Shown here: one piece after another, positions 8,980-18,231 of the stretch
How the letters are laid out: every line of letters starts with the position of its first letter
Position numbering within the stretch: position 1 is the first letter of the stretch
Assembly (NCBI GenBank): GCA_965197575.1
Contig: OZ240214.1
Coordinates: forward strand, 2,914,001-2,978,000
DNA length: 64,000 nt
DNA from: VXOI01 sp965197575
Lineage (GTDB): Bacteria > Chloroflexota > Dehalococcoidia > Lucifugimonadales > UBA3495
Direction: 5' to 3'
Program-made: the position numbers and the translations under genes
The notes under the pieces: generated by a model
The model's input: the letters and a program-made list of their open reading frames with translations, nothing else
Told to the model about the DNA's origin: nothing
Databases searched by the model: none

Positions 8980-9040
8980 CGGAAGGCCGTCCGGCGCACT
9001 CGTACCGGGCGTCGTATCACGAAAGGCAGGTGCAGCTGCA

Positions 9041-9799
9041 ATGGTAACGACCGAGGAAATTACCGAGTCCAAAGACATTATCATTTGCCGGGACGTTCAC
9101 AAATGGTTTGGCAGGTTCCATGCCCTGCGGGGCGTCAGCGCCACCATCAAGCGGCAGGAGGTCGTCGTCGTCCTGGGGCCTTCCGGCTCCGGAAAATCAA
9201 CCTTCATCCGCACCCTGAACCGCTTGGAGGAACACCAGCGGGGCGAGATTATCATCGACGGAGTGGAGCTGAGCAACGACGTGCGGAACATCGACGCCAT
9301 CCGGCGGGACGTTGGCATGGTGTTCCAGTCTTTTAATCTGTTCCCCCACCTTACCGTACTCCAGAACATCACGCTTGCGCCGGTGAAGGTGCGGAAGTGG
9401 CCCCGCGCACAGGCCGAAGAAGTGGCGGAGGGGCTCCTCGACCGTGTGGGCATCGCCGACCAAGCCCGGAAATACCCGGCCGAGCTATCGGGGGGTCAGC
9501 AACAACGGGTGGCCATCGCCCGCGCCTTGGCAATGCAGCCCAAGATCATGCTGTTCGACGAGCCGACCTCGGCGCTGGACCCGGAAATGATCAAGGAAGT
9601 GTTGGACGTGATGCGGGAACTCGCCAATTCCGGCATGACGATGATCGTCGTCACCCACGAGGTAGGCTTCGCCAGAGAGGTCGCCGACCGGGTCATGATG
9701 TTCGACGAGGGCGTGATCGTCGAAGAGGGCCCCACCAACGACTTCTTCAACAACCCGCGAAACGAGCGGGTAAAGGATTTCCTAAACCAGATTCTTTAG
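9041..9799 (+). CDS. aapP: Amino-acid ABC transporter ATPase
   Basis: A 252-residue cytoplasmic ATPase that powers the transporter. Walker A is GPSGSGKST (about residues 46-54), the Q-loop is in GMVFQSFNLFPHLTV, the ABC signature is LSGGQQQRVAIARAL, and Walker B is IMLFDEPTSALDPE, followed by the switch His in VVTHE. The 61-nt gap after aapM is the largest between the last three genes. Its last 18 nt overlap the end of the convergent antitoxin pseudogene. Confidence 0.97.
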   Translation: MVTTEEITESKDIIICRDVHKWFGRFHALRGVSATIKRQEVVVVLGPSGSGKSTFIRTLNRLEEHQRGEIIIDGVELSNDVRNIDAIRRDVGMVFQSFNLFPHLTVLQNITLAPVKVRKWPRAQAEEVAEGLLDRVGIADQARKYPAELSGGQQQRVAIARALAMQPKIMLFDEPTSALDPEMIKEVLDVMRELANSGMTMIVVTHEVGFAREVADRVMMFDEGVIVEEGPTNDFFNNPRNERVKDFLNQIL

Positions 9800-10430
9800 G
9801 ACCGGGGCAGTTAGCGCACCGTCCGCCTTTACTGTGAGACCAAGGGAGTCTGCAAACTCCCAGAGTTGGTCCTTCTCCAGCAGCAGCCCTCTAGCGTACT
9901 TGTGCAGGACGCTGTCGATGAGCGCTTGGCGGTTTAAGCCTTCTTCGCGTCCTCGAGCCCTGAACGTGGTCAAGTCTTCCTAAGACATGCGGACCGTGAC
10001 GCGCTGGTCTCTACGGAATGTATCACGCGCCATTTCCTGCATCCGTTCGCGTTCCTCGGGAGTCAATGGAGTCGGGGGTCCCCAATCCGCGTTCTCAATC
10101 GATTCGATGAGTTCTTTCTCTTCATCGTCGAGATAGGTCAGCTCAAATGGATCGCGCTTCTTGTCATGTTGAAACGCCGAGGGACCCCTTTTGAGGATGT
10201 GCGACAATTCCAGGAGTTTGTGCTTCTCCACCAGCCGCCTGCGGACATACTTGTACAGAACGATGGCCATGAGCGTCTGATGAGAGATGCCCTCCTCCTC
10301 GGTCTGGGTTTTGAGGGTAGTCAGCTCTTGCTTTGTAAGCCGGACGGTTAGGCGCTGGTCTCTCCGAAAGGACTGGTGGGCGTTCTCCCGGATTAGTCGG
10401 CGCTCTTCGTCGGTAACCCGAATCCACCGA
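9782..10430 (-). pseudogene. CopG/RHH-like antitoxin pseudogene with two related modules
   Basis: Two consecutive ribbon-helix-helix-like modules read on the minus strand. Module 1 contains RRDQRLTVRLTKQELTTLK; module 2 contains RRDQRVTVRMS, then a TAG stop (about 9980-9982), then EDLTTFRARGREEG in the same frame. Each is followed by a helix resembling the antitoxin tail (VLYKYVRRRLVEKHKL against VLHKYARGLLLEKDQL). Removing the amber codon restores a continuous frame, so one substitution (for example AAG to TAG) probably broke the gene. No credible start codon or ribosome site precedes module 1, so the 5' end seems lost. No toxin gene is adjacent. The region up to 10690 holds nothing I can assign. 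Confidence 0.6.
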
Positions 10431-10690
10431 TGGACACGGAAGGACGGCGTGAGAAGAGTGGAAGGGGGTGAGGGAGTTATGGGGGCGATGATCCGGGCTC
10501 GAATTCGGGCAGGCGGGAGGTTGGCGGGCGGTCTGCAGGCGCTTTTGGGGGCGCCGGTGGCGGCCTGCAGTGGCTGTGGTGAGCGAAATGGCGGGACAGG
10601 CACGGCGAGAGGGGCTCGCGGACCGGGATGGCGCGAGTTGGCGGGGACGTTCAGTTGGCCGGACGTTGGGACAGTGGGGGACGGGCGCCG

Positions 10691-12003
10691 TCAGGCTGGC
10701 AGTGGAATGGCTCGCAGCCGTGCCGGGGCGCGAGTGACCTTCTCCTGCCGCGGCCAGCGCTTGGGAAGATGCAGGGTGAGCCGGCGCGCCGGGCGGGTGA
10801 GCCGTCCGGCCCGGGAGAAGAACCGCCGCCGGAGCGTCTTGGCGGTCACGGTCCGTTCGCCCGGACCGGTCCGCGCGGTCCAACGGGCCAGGTTATGCGC
10901 CATCACCGGTACTGCGAGCCGGGCGGCGTTGGCGGCGAAGCGCCCCGAGGGCATGTGGTTGAGCCCCACGCCGTGCTTGAGGTCTCGAATGGCGTTCCCG
11001 GTCTCGGCGTGGCGGTGGCGGCCGGCCTCCAGTTCCCCTCCAGTTCCGAGGTCTCTCCGTCCCGGCCGGTGATGAAGCCGTGATAGCTGCCGGCGGCGAA
11101 GAGGGCCAGTTGGGAACCGGGCGTTGGCTTCACCCGCCGGACGGTGAGCCGCACCGGCGCCGCGCCGGGCTCACTCCGGAAGGGGGTGCAGGTGGTCTCC
11201 GCCACGGCAGCGGCGCCGTCCATCCGGCAGGGAACCGGCGTCCAGTCCTCACCGGGTATCTCCTCGATCAGGTTCCGCAGGCTGGCGTGCTGGCCGATGA
11301 TGATGGAGAAGCGGACCTTCAGGTTGCGGCAGGCGGCGGCGACGGCGTGGGTGTAGAAGCCGCTGTCGGCCCGCACCGTGAGTCGCCCGCTGGCCCCGCC
11401 GTAGCGAACCCGGCTCACCGTCTCACGCAGAAAGTGGGCGGCGCCGCGGGCGGTGTTGGCCCGGCCCTCGCCCAGCCGGGACATCGGCACGCCGCCGGTT
11501 CCGGCGGCAATGGCCGGCAGCGGGTGATAGCCCCGTGCGCCGGTGCAGCCGTGGCGGCGGGCGCCCTCCTTGGCCAGTCCGCAGGTCTCGCAGACCGCCG
11601 GATCAAGGCCGATGGTGAATGGCGCGCCGCCGGGTCCGTCCCCAGCCGCCCAGGCCCGGGCCGGCAACTCGCGGCTCACCCGGTCCGGTTGGCGGACATG
11701 GCCCCGCCTGAAGCGGCGCAGGAAGGCGCCCGGGGTGGAGGGAGCCTTGGCCGTGAAACCGGGAACGCGGGCGGTCCCGCCGATGCAATCGCCGCCGGCC
11801 AGAGCGGAGGCCGCCAGCGTCATCAACTTGCCGCCGGTGTTGGCCCGGCCCGGCGCATCGCCCAGGTCGAGGCGCTTCCGGAGTAGTTGGGGCAGGCCAA
11901 GGCGCAGGGCGAGGGTGGCCGGAAGGATCAGCCCGGCATTGGCCGCCAGGCGGTGGCCGTCGAAGGTGATTTGGACCCGGCCGGGGTGGTGGCGTGGCAG
12001 CAT
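10691..12003 (-). pseudogene. IS1380-family transposase, frameshifted
   Basis: A DDE transposase of the IS1380 type: the N-terminal part begins MLPRHHPGRVQITFDGHRLAANAG; the catalytic region includes FTIGLDPAVCETCG and LTVRADSGFYTHAVAAACRN; the C-terminal part (GLNHMPSGRFAANAARLAV onward) is in a different frame. The shift is explained by an exact 11-bp tandem duplication (cctccagttcc at 11026-11036 and 11037-11047): deleting one copy restores a continuous frame through ELEAGRHRHAETGNAIRDLK into the C-terminal part. IS termini were not identified. Confidence 0.85.
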
Positions 12004-12128
12004 CTATTGGGTGCTCCTTGTTCTGGGGCCGGGTTGCTGTTGCAAACCATTATCCCAGATGCACAGGAGCGCCTTCTTGCGGCTTCAGGCCGCTGACCCG
12101 ACGCCCTCCTTCGGTGGATTCGGGCTAA

Positions 12129-12441
12129 GGTGAAGCGGCTGTTCGGTTACGGCAAGGTGCGTTACCGGGGACTGGCCAAGAACAGGCAGCGGCTGGCGCT
12201 GTTGCTGGGACTGGGCAACCTGTTGACGGCCCAGCGTCATTGGGCGGCGTGACGGGGGAGGAGTGCGCCCGAATCGGGCCAAAGGCCGCCGGCCGGGCCG
12301 GCGGCAGGCCCCGCTGGTCCCTCTGAGGCCAAATCAAAGGGCTGGACATTCACCAAGACGGGCAGGAAGGATGCGTGTCTCCCCGAATGCGGCTCCAGTA
12401 AACACATCCCGGCCCCGGCCGGTCTTGTTCAGAGTATCCCT
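12129..12441 (+). mobile_element. 3' remnant of an IS5-family element
   Basis: This stretch is nearly identical to 34599-34910, the transposase tail (VKRLFGYGKVRYRGLAKNRQ) and right end of the IS5 copy at 33548-34910, including the terminal CTTGTTCAGAGTATCC. The left four-fifths of the element is missing. It shows that this IS type was present here before truncation. Confidence 0.85.
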
Positions 12442-12710
12442 AGGACACCGTGAATGGTTACTCCTTCTCCTCCGGCGTGGGGGTGCCTGCGGGCAGAGCC
12501 GTCCTTTCCTCGTGGAACCTTGTTCTCAACTCGACGTAGGCCTCGAACTCGGCAGGGGGCTGTGCTCCAAAGTGGATTAGGAGTAGCCTGTGGAAGCCTC
12601 GTCACCTGGGCGTTCCCAGGCCGCGGCGAATGACCGTGTAGCAATTTCAGGCAACCGGTCCGCCTGGGGCCGGGTCGGACTGGACAATGAATAGCAGTGC
12701 GAAGGTGCCC
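12442..12710. other. Unassigned interval between IS fragments
   Basis: On the minus strand a short frame (about 12468-12590) reads FGAQPPAEFEAYVELRTRFH and ends EEKE before a stop. It resembles the tail of a real protein, but I cannot name it. Nothing else is visible. Confidence 0.3.
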
Positions 12711-12966
12711 TTACGCTTCTATGTAGTCGTAAATGCAGGTTAGCCGCTTCCCGTCCAGCTCCAGTTCATGGGCCGGACCCCTTGGGATGCCCTGGCCCAA
12801 AAGCTGACCGCCAACGCAGTTTATGAAGTGCTCGTAGTCCTGTTGGTTCTCTTTGCCCCTTTGCTCGTCGTAAAGGCGGGTCTTGAAGACCAGAACGTAG
12901 AACACCGACAGCTCATCGCCACACTGAGCGTTCCGGCGGTGGCGGTCAGCAGTTGGTAGCGGACAT
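12711..12966 (-). pseudogene. C-terminal fragment of an unknown protein, cut by IS630-A1
   Basis: An open frame without a start reads GDELSVFYVLVFKTRLYDEQ and ends DGKRLTCIYDYIEA with a stop at 12711-12713. It has the amino-acid balance of a real protein, not of an antisense frame. The IS630 copy beginning at 12970 removed or separated its 5' part. Family unknown. Confidence 0.45.
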
Positions 12967-12969
12967 CTA

Positions 12970-14176
12970 GTACCGTTTCCAGAAAGTCTTACAATCATAA
13001 GGGAGATCAGGTAGGCTTGAGTAAAATCCTTTAGCGAGGCCGTACCGGATATGCCTGTCTCCAAATACAAAGTCGAACTGACCCAATCCGAACGCTTCGC
13101 TCTGATTGAAACATCCGGCCGTGGCAAGCCGTTGGCCCGCACGGTAAAGCGGGCCCTTGCGCTGTTGAAAGCTGACGAAGGACTCTTAGACCGTGAGGCG
13201 GCTGAGGCGGTTTCGATCAGCGCCGCCACTGTTGCCAGAGTGCGCAGACGGTTCGTCGAGGAGGGGCTGGAAGCCGCAATCAACGACCGGCCACGGTCAG
13301 GCCGTGAGCGCAAGCTGAGCGGCAGACAGGAGGCGCACCTCGTCGCCATCGCGTGCAGCAGTCCACCCGAAGGACATGTAAACTGGACGCTCCATCTGCT
13401 GGCGGACAAGGTAGTGGCGATGGAGTTTGCCGGGAGCATCTCCTTGGAGACGGTGCGCCAGATACTCAAAAAAACGAACTCAAGCCGTGGAAGAAAAAGG
13501 AATGGTGCATCCCCAAGCTGAGCGGGGAGTTCGTCGCCCGGATGGAGGATGTGCTGGACCTTTATCACGAAGAGTACGACCCGGAGCGGCCGGTGGTGTG
13601 TTTTGACGAGTCCTCCAAGCAGTTGCTTGGGGATGGGCGGCCTCCCATCAAGGCCGCCCCCGAACGGGTGGAGCGCTATGACACCGAGTACCGGCGAAAC
13701 GGGACCCGGAACCTGTTCATGTTCTGTGAACCGAAGGGCGGATGGAGGCACGTCGAGGTGACCGGGCGCCGCACTGCCGTGGACTTCGCTGAACAGATGA
13801 AGTGGCTGGTGGACGAAGCATATCCTGACGCCACTGTGATCAGGCTGGTGCTGGACAATCTCAACACCCACAAGCTGGGTTCGCTCTACGAATTGTTTGC
13901 ACCGCCCGAGGCGCGCCGCATAGCCAAACGCCTGGAGCTGCACCACACACCCAATCACGGAAGCTGGCTGAACATGGCTGAAATCGAGTTGAGCGTCTTC
14001 AGCAGACAGTGTCTGAACCGCCGGGTCGGCGATGAAGTGCTGCTACGGCAGGAGGTTGCCGCCCTCGAACGCGAGCGCAACGATGCTGGCGCCGTCATAG
14101 ACTGGCGGTTCTCCACTCAAGACGCCCGCCGTAAACTCCAACATATCTATCCATCAGGATTAAATTGAAACGGTAC
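12970..14176 (+). mobile_element. IS630-family element, type A, copy 1
   Basis: A 1207-bp element with perfect 10-bp inverted ends (GTACCGTTTC and GAAACGGTAC), flanked by TA on each side (12968-12969 and 14177-14178), the target duplication of this family. Three more copies of the same length lie at 43963-45169, 46406-47612 and, inverted, 47731-48937. Its right TA is also the left TA of IS630-B. Confidence 0.93.
13051..14168 (+). CDS. IS630 type A transposase (two frames, -1 frameshift)
   Basis: A transposase of about 372 residues made from two overlapping frames. Frame one (start ATG 13051) encodes a winged helix-turn-helix domain (LLDREAAEAVSISAATVARV) and ends at 13521. Frame two carries the DDE core: VVCFDESSKQLL, LVLDNLNTHK and TPNHGSWLNMAEIELSVF (the third acidic residue is the E of AEIE). 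The switch is at a run of seven A in ctcAAAAAAACGAAC (near 13468); a -1 slip joins the frames, as expected for programmed frameshifting. Compared with copy 2, the first domain is identical but residues around VDFAEQMKWLVDEAYPDA differ, so this copy looks mosaic. Confidence 0.92.
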
Positions 14177-14178
14177 TA

Positions 14179-15392
14179 GTACCGCGTCCGGCTATTTTTG
14201 ACAAATATAAGAATTGATATAATTGACATAATGGAGGCGTTCTTTGATTGTGAGGAGGTGAGGGGAATGCCGGCCAAGCTATATCGAGTGGACTTGACCG
14301 AGGATGAACGGGAGCATTTGTTGGGTATCACCCGGCGGGGCAAATCCTCGGGGCGTAAAGTGAAGCGGTGTTTGATTTTGTGTAAAGCCGATGAAGGCCT
14401 TACCGACCAACAGGTGGCGGAAGCCCTGATGGTTGGCCCCTCCACGGTGGGCCGGGTGCGGCAGCGCTTCGTAGAAGGCGGGTTGGAGCGCGCCCTCAAT
14501 GACCGGCCGCGGCCGGGGCAACGGCGCAAACTTGATGGAAAGCAGGAAGCCCACTTGGTGGCCGTGGCCTGCAGTGCAGCCCCGGAAGGGCACACCCGCT
14601 GGACGTTGCAATTGCTGGCCGACCAAGCGGTGAAGCTGGAGTTGACCGGCTCCATCTCCCGGGAGACGGTCAGGCAGGTGCTGAAAAAAACGAACTCAAG
14701 CCTTGGCGGAAGAAGGAGTGGCGCATCCCAAAAGTGAGCGCCGAGTTCGTAGCCTGCATGGAGGACCTGCTGGACCTCTACGCGGAACCCTATGACCCCA
14801 AGCGGCCTGTGGTCTGTTTCGACGAGACCTCCAAGCAGTTGGTGGCCGAGAAGCGGTCTCCCATCCCGGCCAAGGCGGGACGGCGGGAGCGGTTTGATTA
14901 CGAGTACCAGCGCAACGGGACCCGGAACTTATTCATGACTTGTGAGCCGCTGGCGGGCTGGCGGCACGTGGCGGTGACGGAGCATCGCGCCATGGAAGAC
15001 TTCGCCCATCGGATGCGCTGGCTGGCCGATGCTGCTTACCCCGAAGCGGAGAAGGTCCGGGTGGTGCTGGATAACCTGAACACCCATAGGCCCGCCTCCT
15101 TGTACGAGACCTTTGAGCCGAAGGAGGCCAGACGGGTGATCCAACGGCTGGAGTTTCACTATACCCCCAAGCACGGCAGCTGGCTCAACATGGCAGAGAT
15201 TGAGTTCAGCGTCTTCAGCAACCAATGCTTGAATCGCCGGATTGAAGATGAGGAGTCCCTCAAACGCGAAATTGCCGCCTTGGAGACCGAACGAAATCAG
15301 GCTGCGGCAACCATCAACTGGAGGTTCACTACCACCGACGCCCGGCACAAGCTCCGGCGTATCTATCCGTCGGTTTCACACTGACCCGGTAC
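14179..15392 (+). mobile_element. IS630-family element, type B
   Basis: A 1214-bp element with ends GTACCGCGTC and GACCCGGTAC (imperfect inverted repeats) and TA on both sides (14177-14178, 15393-15394). It abuts IS630-A1 on the left and the IS5 copy on the right with no sequence but the shared TA/CTAG between them. Confidence 0.9.
14267..15384 (+). CDS. IS630 type B transposase (two frames, -1 frameshift)
   Basis: About 372 residues over two frames. The ATG at 14267 follows a strong GAGGAGGTGAGGGGA site. The first frame has an HTH (LTDQQVAEALMVGPSTVGRV); after the A-run in ctgAAAAAAACGAACTC (near 14684) the second frame holds VVCFDETSKQLV, VVLDNLNTHR and TPKHGSWLNMAEIEFSVF, the DDE triad. 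It is clearly diverged from type A at protein level but shares the slip site. No other copy is in the window. The frames are otherwise intact, so the protein could be active. Confidence 0.92.
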
Positions 15393-15395
15393 TAG

Positions 15396-16600
15396 GGATA
15401 TTCTGAACAAGGCTGTTTTTGCCTGAGATGTGTTTGACGGAACGGCTGGGGGCGGGAACTGCCGTCCGGGCATTGTTGGCTGGCTCTCTTCCCCTTGAGT
15501 TTCGCCCCCACCGGCCCCGTTGGGGGCTTGGCTTCGGCCAGAGGGCCGGTCCGGGCCTGCCGCCGGGCGCACTATGCCTCCAGTTGTCCCTCCGCCGTCA
15601 GCAGGTTCCCCAGTCCCAACAGCAGCGCCAGACGCTCCGCGTTCTTGGCCAAGTCCCGGTAGCGCACCTTGGCGTACCCGAACAGCCGCTTCAGCCTCAG
15701 GAAGGGATGCTCCACCTTGGCCCTCACCTGTGCCTTCACCTTCTCCGCCAGTGCCTCCCCGCTCCCCGGAGCCAGCTTCCGCCGCCGCCCCGGACGCATC
15801 GCCACCCTCCATTCCACCTCCAGCCCCAGGTTCTCCTCACGTTTCTCCACCCCCTGATACCCCGCATCACCCCACACCACCGTCTCGCCTCCGTGCAGCA
15901 ACTGGTGCGCCTCCGTAACGTCGTGGGCGTTGGCCGGCGTCGCGCTCATGCTGTGGACTATGCCCGTCTCCGAGTCAACCCCGATGTGCGCCTTCATCCC
16001 GAAGTGCCACTGGTTCCCCTTCTTGGTCTGGTGCATTTCCGGGTCCCGCTCCCCGGCACAGTTCTTGGTGGAGGACGGCGCCTCGATGATGCTGGCGTCC
16101 ACGATGGTTCCCTCCCGCAGCCTCAGCCCCTGGGACTCCAGGTGGGCGTTGATTTCCTCCAAAAGGCCCCGCCCCAGGCTGTGTTTTTCCAAGAGATGGC
16201 GGAAGTTGAGGATGGTGGTCTCGTCGGGCAGGGGGCCTGAGAGTTTCAGCCCCACGAACCGCCTGACCGGATCGGACTCGTAGAGCAGATCCTCCATGCC
16301 GGGGCCGCTGAGATTGTAGAAGAGTTGCACACAGTGAATCCGCAGCATGACCGCCAGTGGGTAGGGATGGCGTCCCCGTCCGGCCTTGGGATAGACCGGC
16401 CGGATGCGCTCCCCCAGTTTCTGCCAAGGAATCAGGCCGTCCATGCGCTCCAAGAACAACTCGCGGCGGGTCTTGCGCTTCTTGCCCTGGTATTCCAAGT
16501 CGGCAAAAGTGGGCTGATCCATCTGCCGCCACTCTCCCAACAGACATCGGTTGCTTCTCCCTTACTATGCCATATTGCCGCGGACTTGTTCAGAGGTTTC
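15396..16600 (-). mobile_element. IS5-family element, copy 1 (intact)
   Basis: A 1205-bp element with 16-bp imperfect inverted ends sharing TCTGAACAAG (15396 onward; the complement ends at 16600), flanked by a 4-bp CTAG duplication (15392-15395 and 16601-16604). CTAG is a known IS5 target (YTAR). Its left CTAG includes the TA at the end of IS630-B. Related copies: 33548-34910 (interrupted by a MITE), 39654-40595 and 12129-12441 (remnants). Confidence 0.92.
15572..16540 (-). CDS. IS5-family transposase
   Basis: A 322-residue DDE transposase; initiation may instead be at MDQPTFADLEY, six residues in. The N-terminal part has MLRIHCVQLFYNLSGPGMED. The catalytic core shows D in IVDASIIEAPSSTKN, D in VVWGDAGYQGVEKR, and E in VRAKVEHPFLRLKRLFGY, the Y-(2)-R-(3)-E-(6)-K-like IS5 signature. 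No stop or frameshift is seen, and the ends and target duplication are intact, so this copy could still move and could act on the defective relatives. Confidence 0.95.
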   Translation of the reverse strand: MGEWRQMDQPTFADLEYQGKKRKTRRELFLERMDGLIPWQKLGERIRPVYPKAGRGRHPYPLAVMLRIHCVQLFYNLSGPGMEDLLYESDPVRRFVGLKLSGPLPDETTILNFRHLLEKHSLGRGLLEEINAHLESQGLRLREGTIVDASIIEAPSSTKNCAGERDPEMHQTKKGNQWHFGMKAHIGVDSETGIVHSMSATPANAHDVTEAHQLLHGGETVVWGDAGYQGVEKREENLGLEVEWRVAMRPGRRRKLAPGSGEALAEKVKAQVRAKVEHPFLRLKRLFGYAKVRYRDLAKNAERLALLLGLGNLLTAEGQLEA

Positions 16601-16604
16601 CTAG

Positions 16605-17074
16605 AAACCGCGACAGTGCGTCGCCATCAGGCTCCGAAGCAAACCTCGATATCAACCCCCTGATCCTCTCTACGGCGTTTGTTCGCTTTACCCTGTTCTG
16701 CCTCCAGTTACATGTCAACTCCACGTTCGATGAGGGCAGGTTTAGCTCGGTATTCGGGCACCGGAATGCGAATGGGGTTCTCCAAAGGGTGATGGCTGCG
16801 CGGCCGGACTGCGGCGGAAGGACTTTACTGCGGCGCTGCCTACGGTGGTGTCGGTGCTCTCCCGGACGGCGACGATGCCGATGTTACGCCCGGTCATTTC
16901 AGCTGACATGAGAGCCCGATCCGGTCCCCCGCGCGGGGAGGATGCCCTTGGGGGCCGCTCAGGGCCGCTGAACGGGACTTCTCGGGCCTCCGGTATCGGG
17001 CGCCCCTGAGGCGGGCGGAAGAAAAAGCGGCGGCTCCTCGGGATTCGGGGTGCCGCTCATGGCCTCGTGCCGGT
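16605..17074. other. 470-bp interval without a recognised gene
   Basis: A short minus-strand frame near 16715-16780 reads ENPIRIPVPEYRAKPALIER and is then stopped; it may be the remains of a gene I cannot identify. The segment 16915-17040 is rich in short G/C repeats. I see no clear promoter or RNA gene. Confidence 0.3.
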
Positions 17075-17734
17075 TCACGGGTAGGGGACGAGGAAGATGG
17101 TCACGTCCTCCGCCTCTGCCTGGGCCGTTTGTACATCGTTCAGCCGGGCGGTGATGATGGCCGGGGTGACCTCTCCGCCGGTGATTACGGCCAGGATATC
17201 GGCCCGGGTCTTGGCACGGTCGATGTCATCCCTGTCCGCAGTGAGGGAGACCTCGATGACCGCGTGGCGGTTGCCTTGGCCCGAGATGATCAGATCGGCC
17301 TCAAAGACTTCGGCTGAGCTGGTCCGGGTGACCAGCCCGTTCCGGACGGCTTGGGCGATGGCGCTGGTCAGCCGGGGGTCGGTGAGGCCGTCCTGGTTCA
17401 GAGCCACGTAGGGGGCGTCGAAGCCCAGGAGGTTCTGGGACCGGGCCAGGGCCTTCGTGCGGATGGTCCGTTCGTACTGCCCGCCCTCGAGGTTGCCAAG
17501 CCGTCCCACGACGTTATCGAGCCGTCCCTCGATGGCGTTCAGCCGCCGGTCGATCAGCCGGTTGGTTTCCTGCTGTGCCCGATTGGTTTCTTGCTGAGCT
17601 TGGACGAACCGGTCGAAGCGGGCCGGCAACTCCAGGAGCTCTTGGGTGAGGAGGAGCGCCCGGAGGGCCTCGGCCCAAGTGGGCTGGTCCCGCAGGATTC
17701 GGGCTAAGTCTTCGATGGTGTTTATGGTGGTCAT
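17075..17734 (-). CDS. Coiled-coil protein of unknown function, possibly nuclease-like
   Basis: A 219-residue protein. Residues 1-45 form a conserved head (IEDLARILRDQPTWAEALRA). Residues about 50-90 are a heptad-like coil with QAQQETNRAQQETNR and two IEGRL/NLEG-type repeats. The C-terminal domain has LIISGQGNRHAVIEVSLTAD, followed by RAKTRADILAVITGGEVTPA, a pattern (E-V-S, then D..RA..RA) reminiscent of PD-(D/E)XK-fold proteins. The paralogue at 53350-53955 has the same architecture. I do not know a function; the nuclease link is inference. The start ATG (17732-17734) is preceded only by a weak site. Confidence 0.75.
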   Translation of the reverse strand: MTTINTIEDLARILRDQPTWAEALRALLLTQELLELPARFDRFVQAQQETNRAQQETNRLIDRRLNAIEGRLDNVVGRLGNLEGGQYERTIRTKALARSQNLLGFDAPYVALNQDGLTDPRLTSAIAQAVRNGLVTRTSSAEVFEADLIISGQGNRHAVIEVSLTADRDDIDRAKTRADILAVITGGEVTPAIITARLNDVQTAQAEAEDVTIFLVPYP

Positions 17735-17975
17735 GGGATGATTATACTTCAGTTGGTTGGTTGCGGGACGTGGTGAGCGGGAGACGGGGTCGTAACTCGT
17801 GCTCTCCACGGAGACGAAGCAGGAGACGGTCCCGCCAGGAGTTTCGTCGCCGACCAAGGGCATGGAACCGGGCGGCTGGCGTGGTTGCCGGGCCCGTCCG
17901 GCTTCTCCGTGATTCCCAGGTCGACGTTCAGGAACCGGGCCGAGTCCGGGACGACGCCCTCACCGTGAAATTCCT

Positions 17976-18117
17976 GGCGGCCGTTGTACAGCCGGGTGGA
18001 AAAGACGGTGATCATTTCCAGCACCTCGTCGGCCAGTTCTTCCTCGAAGCTGGACTGCTCGCCCTTGTGGATGATTACTATCTCGATGCCATGACATTTC
18101 AACTCAGTTAAAAACCC
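17976..18117 (-). pseudogene. IS607-type serine recombinase, C-terminal fragment
   Basis: The frame reads GIEIVIIHKGEQSSFEEELA then DEVLEMITVFSTRLYNGR, the last conserved part of IS607 TnpA resolvases. The catalytic N-terminal domain is absent. The rest of the open frame on either side does not look related. It is a remnant; a longer IS607 tnpA is at 50327-50929. Confidence 0.7.
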
Positions 18118-18231
18118 TGCGGAAGAGCCGAAAGGCCCGGCGTTAGCCCGCGGATGTATGGACAAGTAGACTACTCTACGGTGCCGCCTTGCCTATAACG
18201 GAAAGGGACACCGGTTAGGAGCGTGTGATAA

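Noticed and set aside
12711..13958. Long minus-strand frames across each IS630 type A copy (also 43890-45137, 46381-47580, 47763-49472)
   Set aside because: They lie antisense to the transposase frames, recur in every copy, and have Ser/Arg-rich composition without family motifs. Only the segment 12711-12966, outside the IS, looks real.
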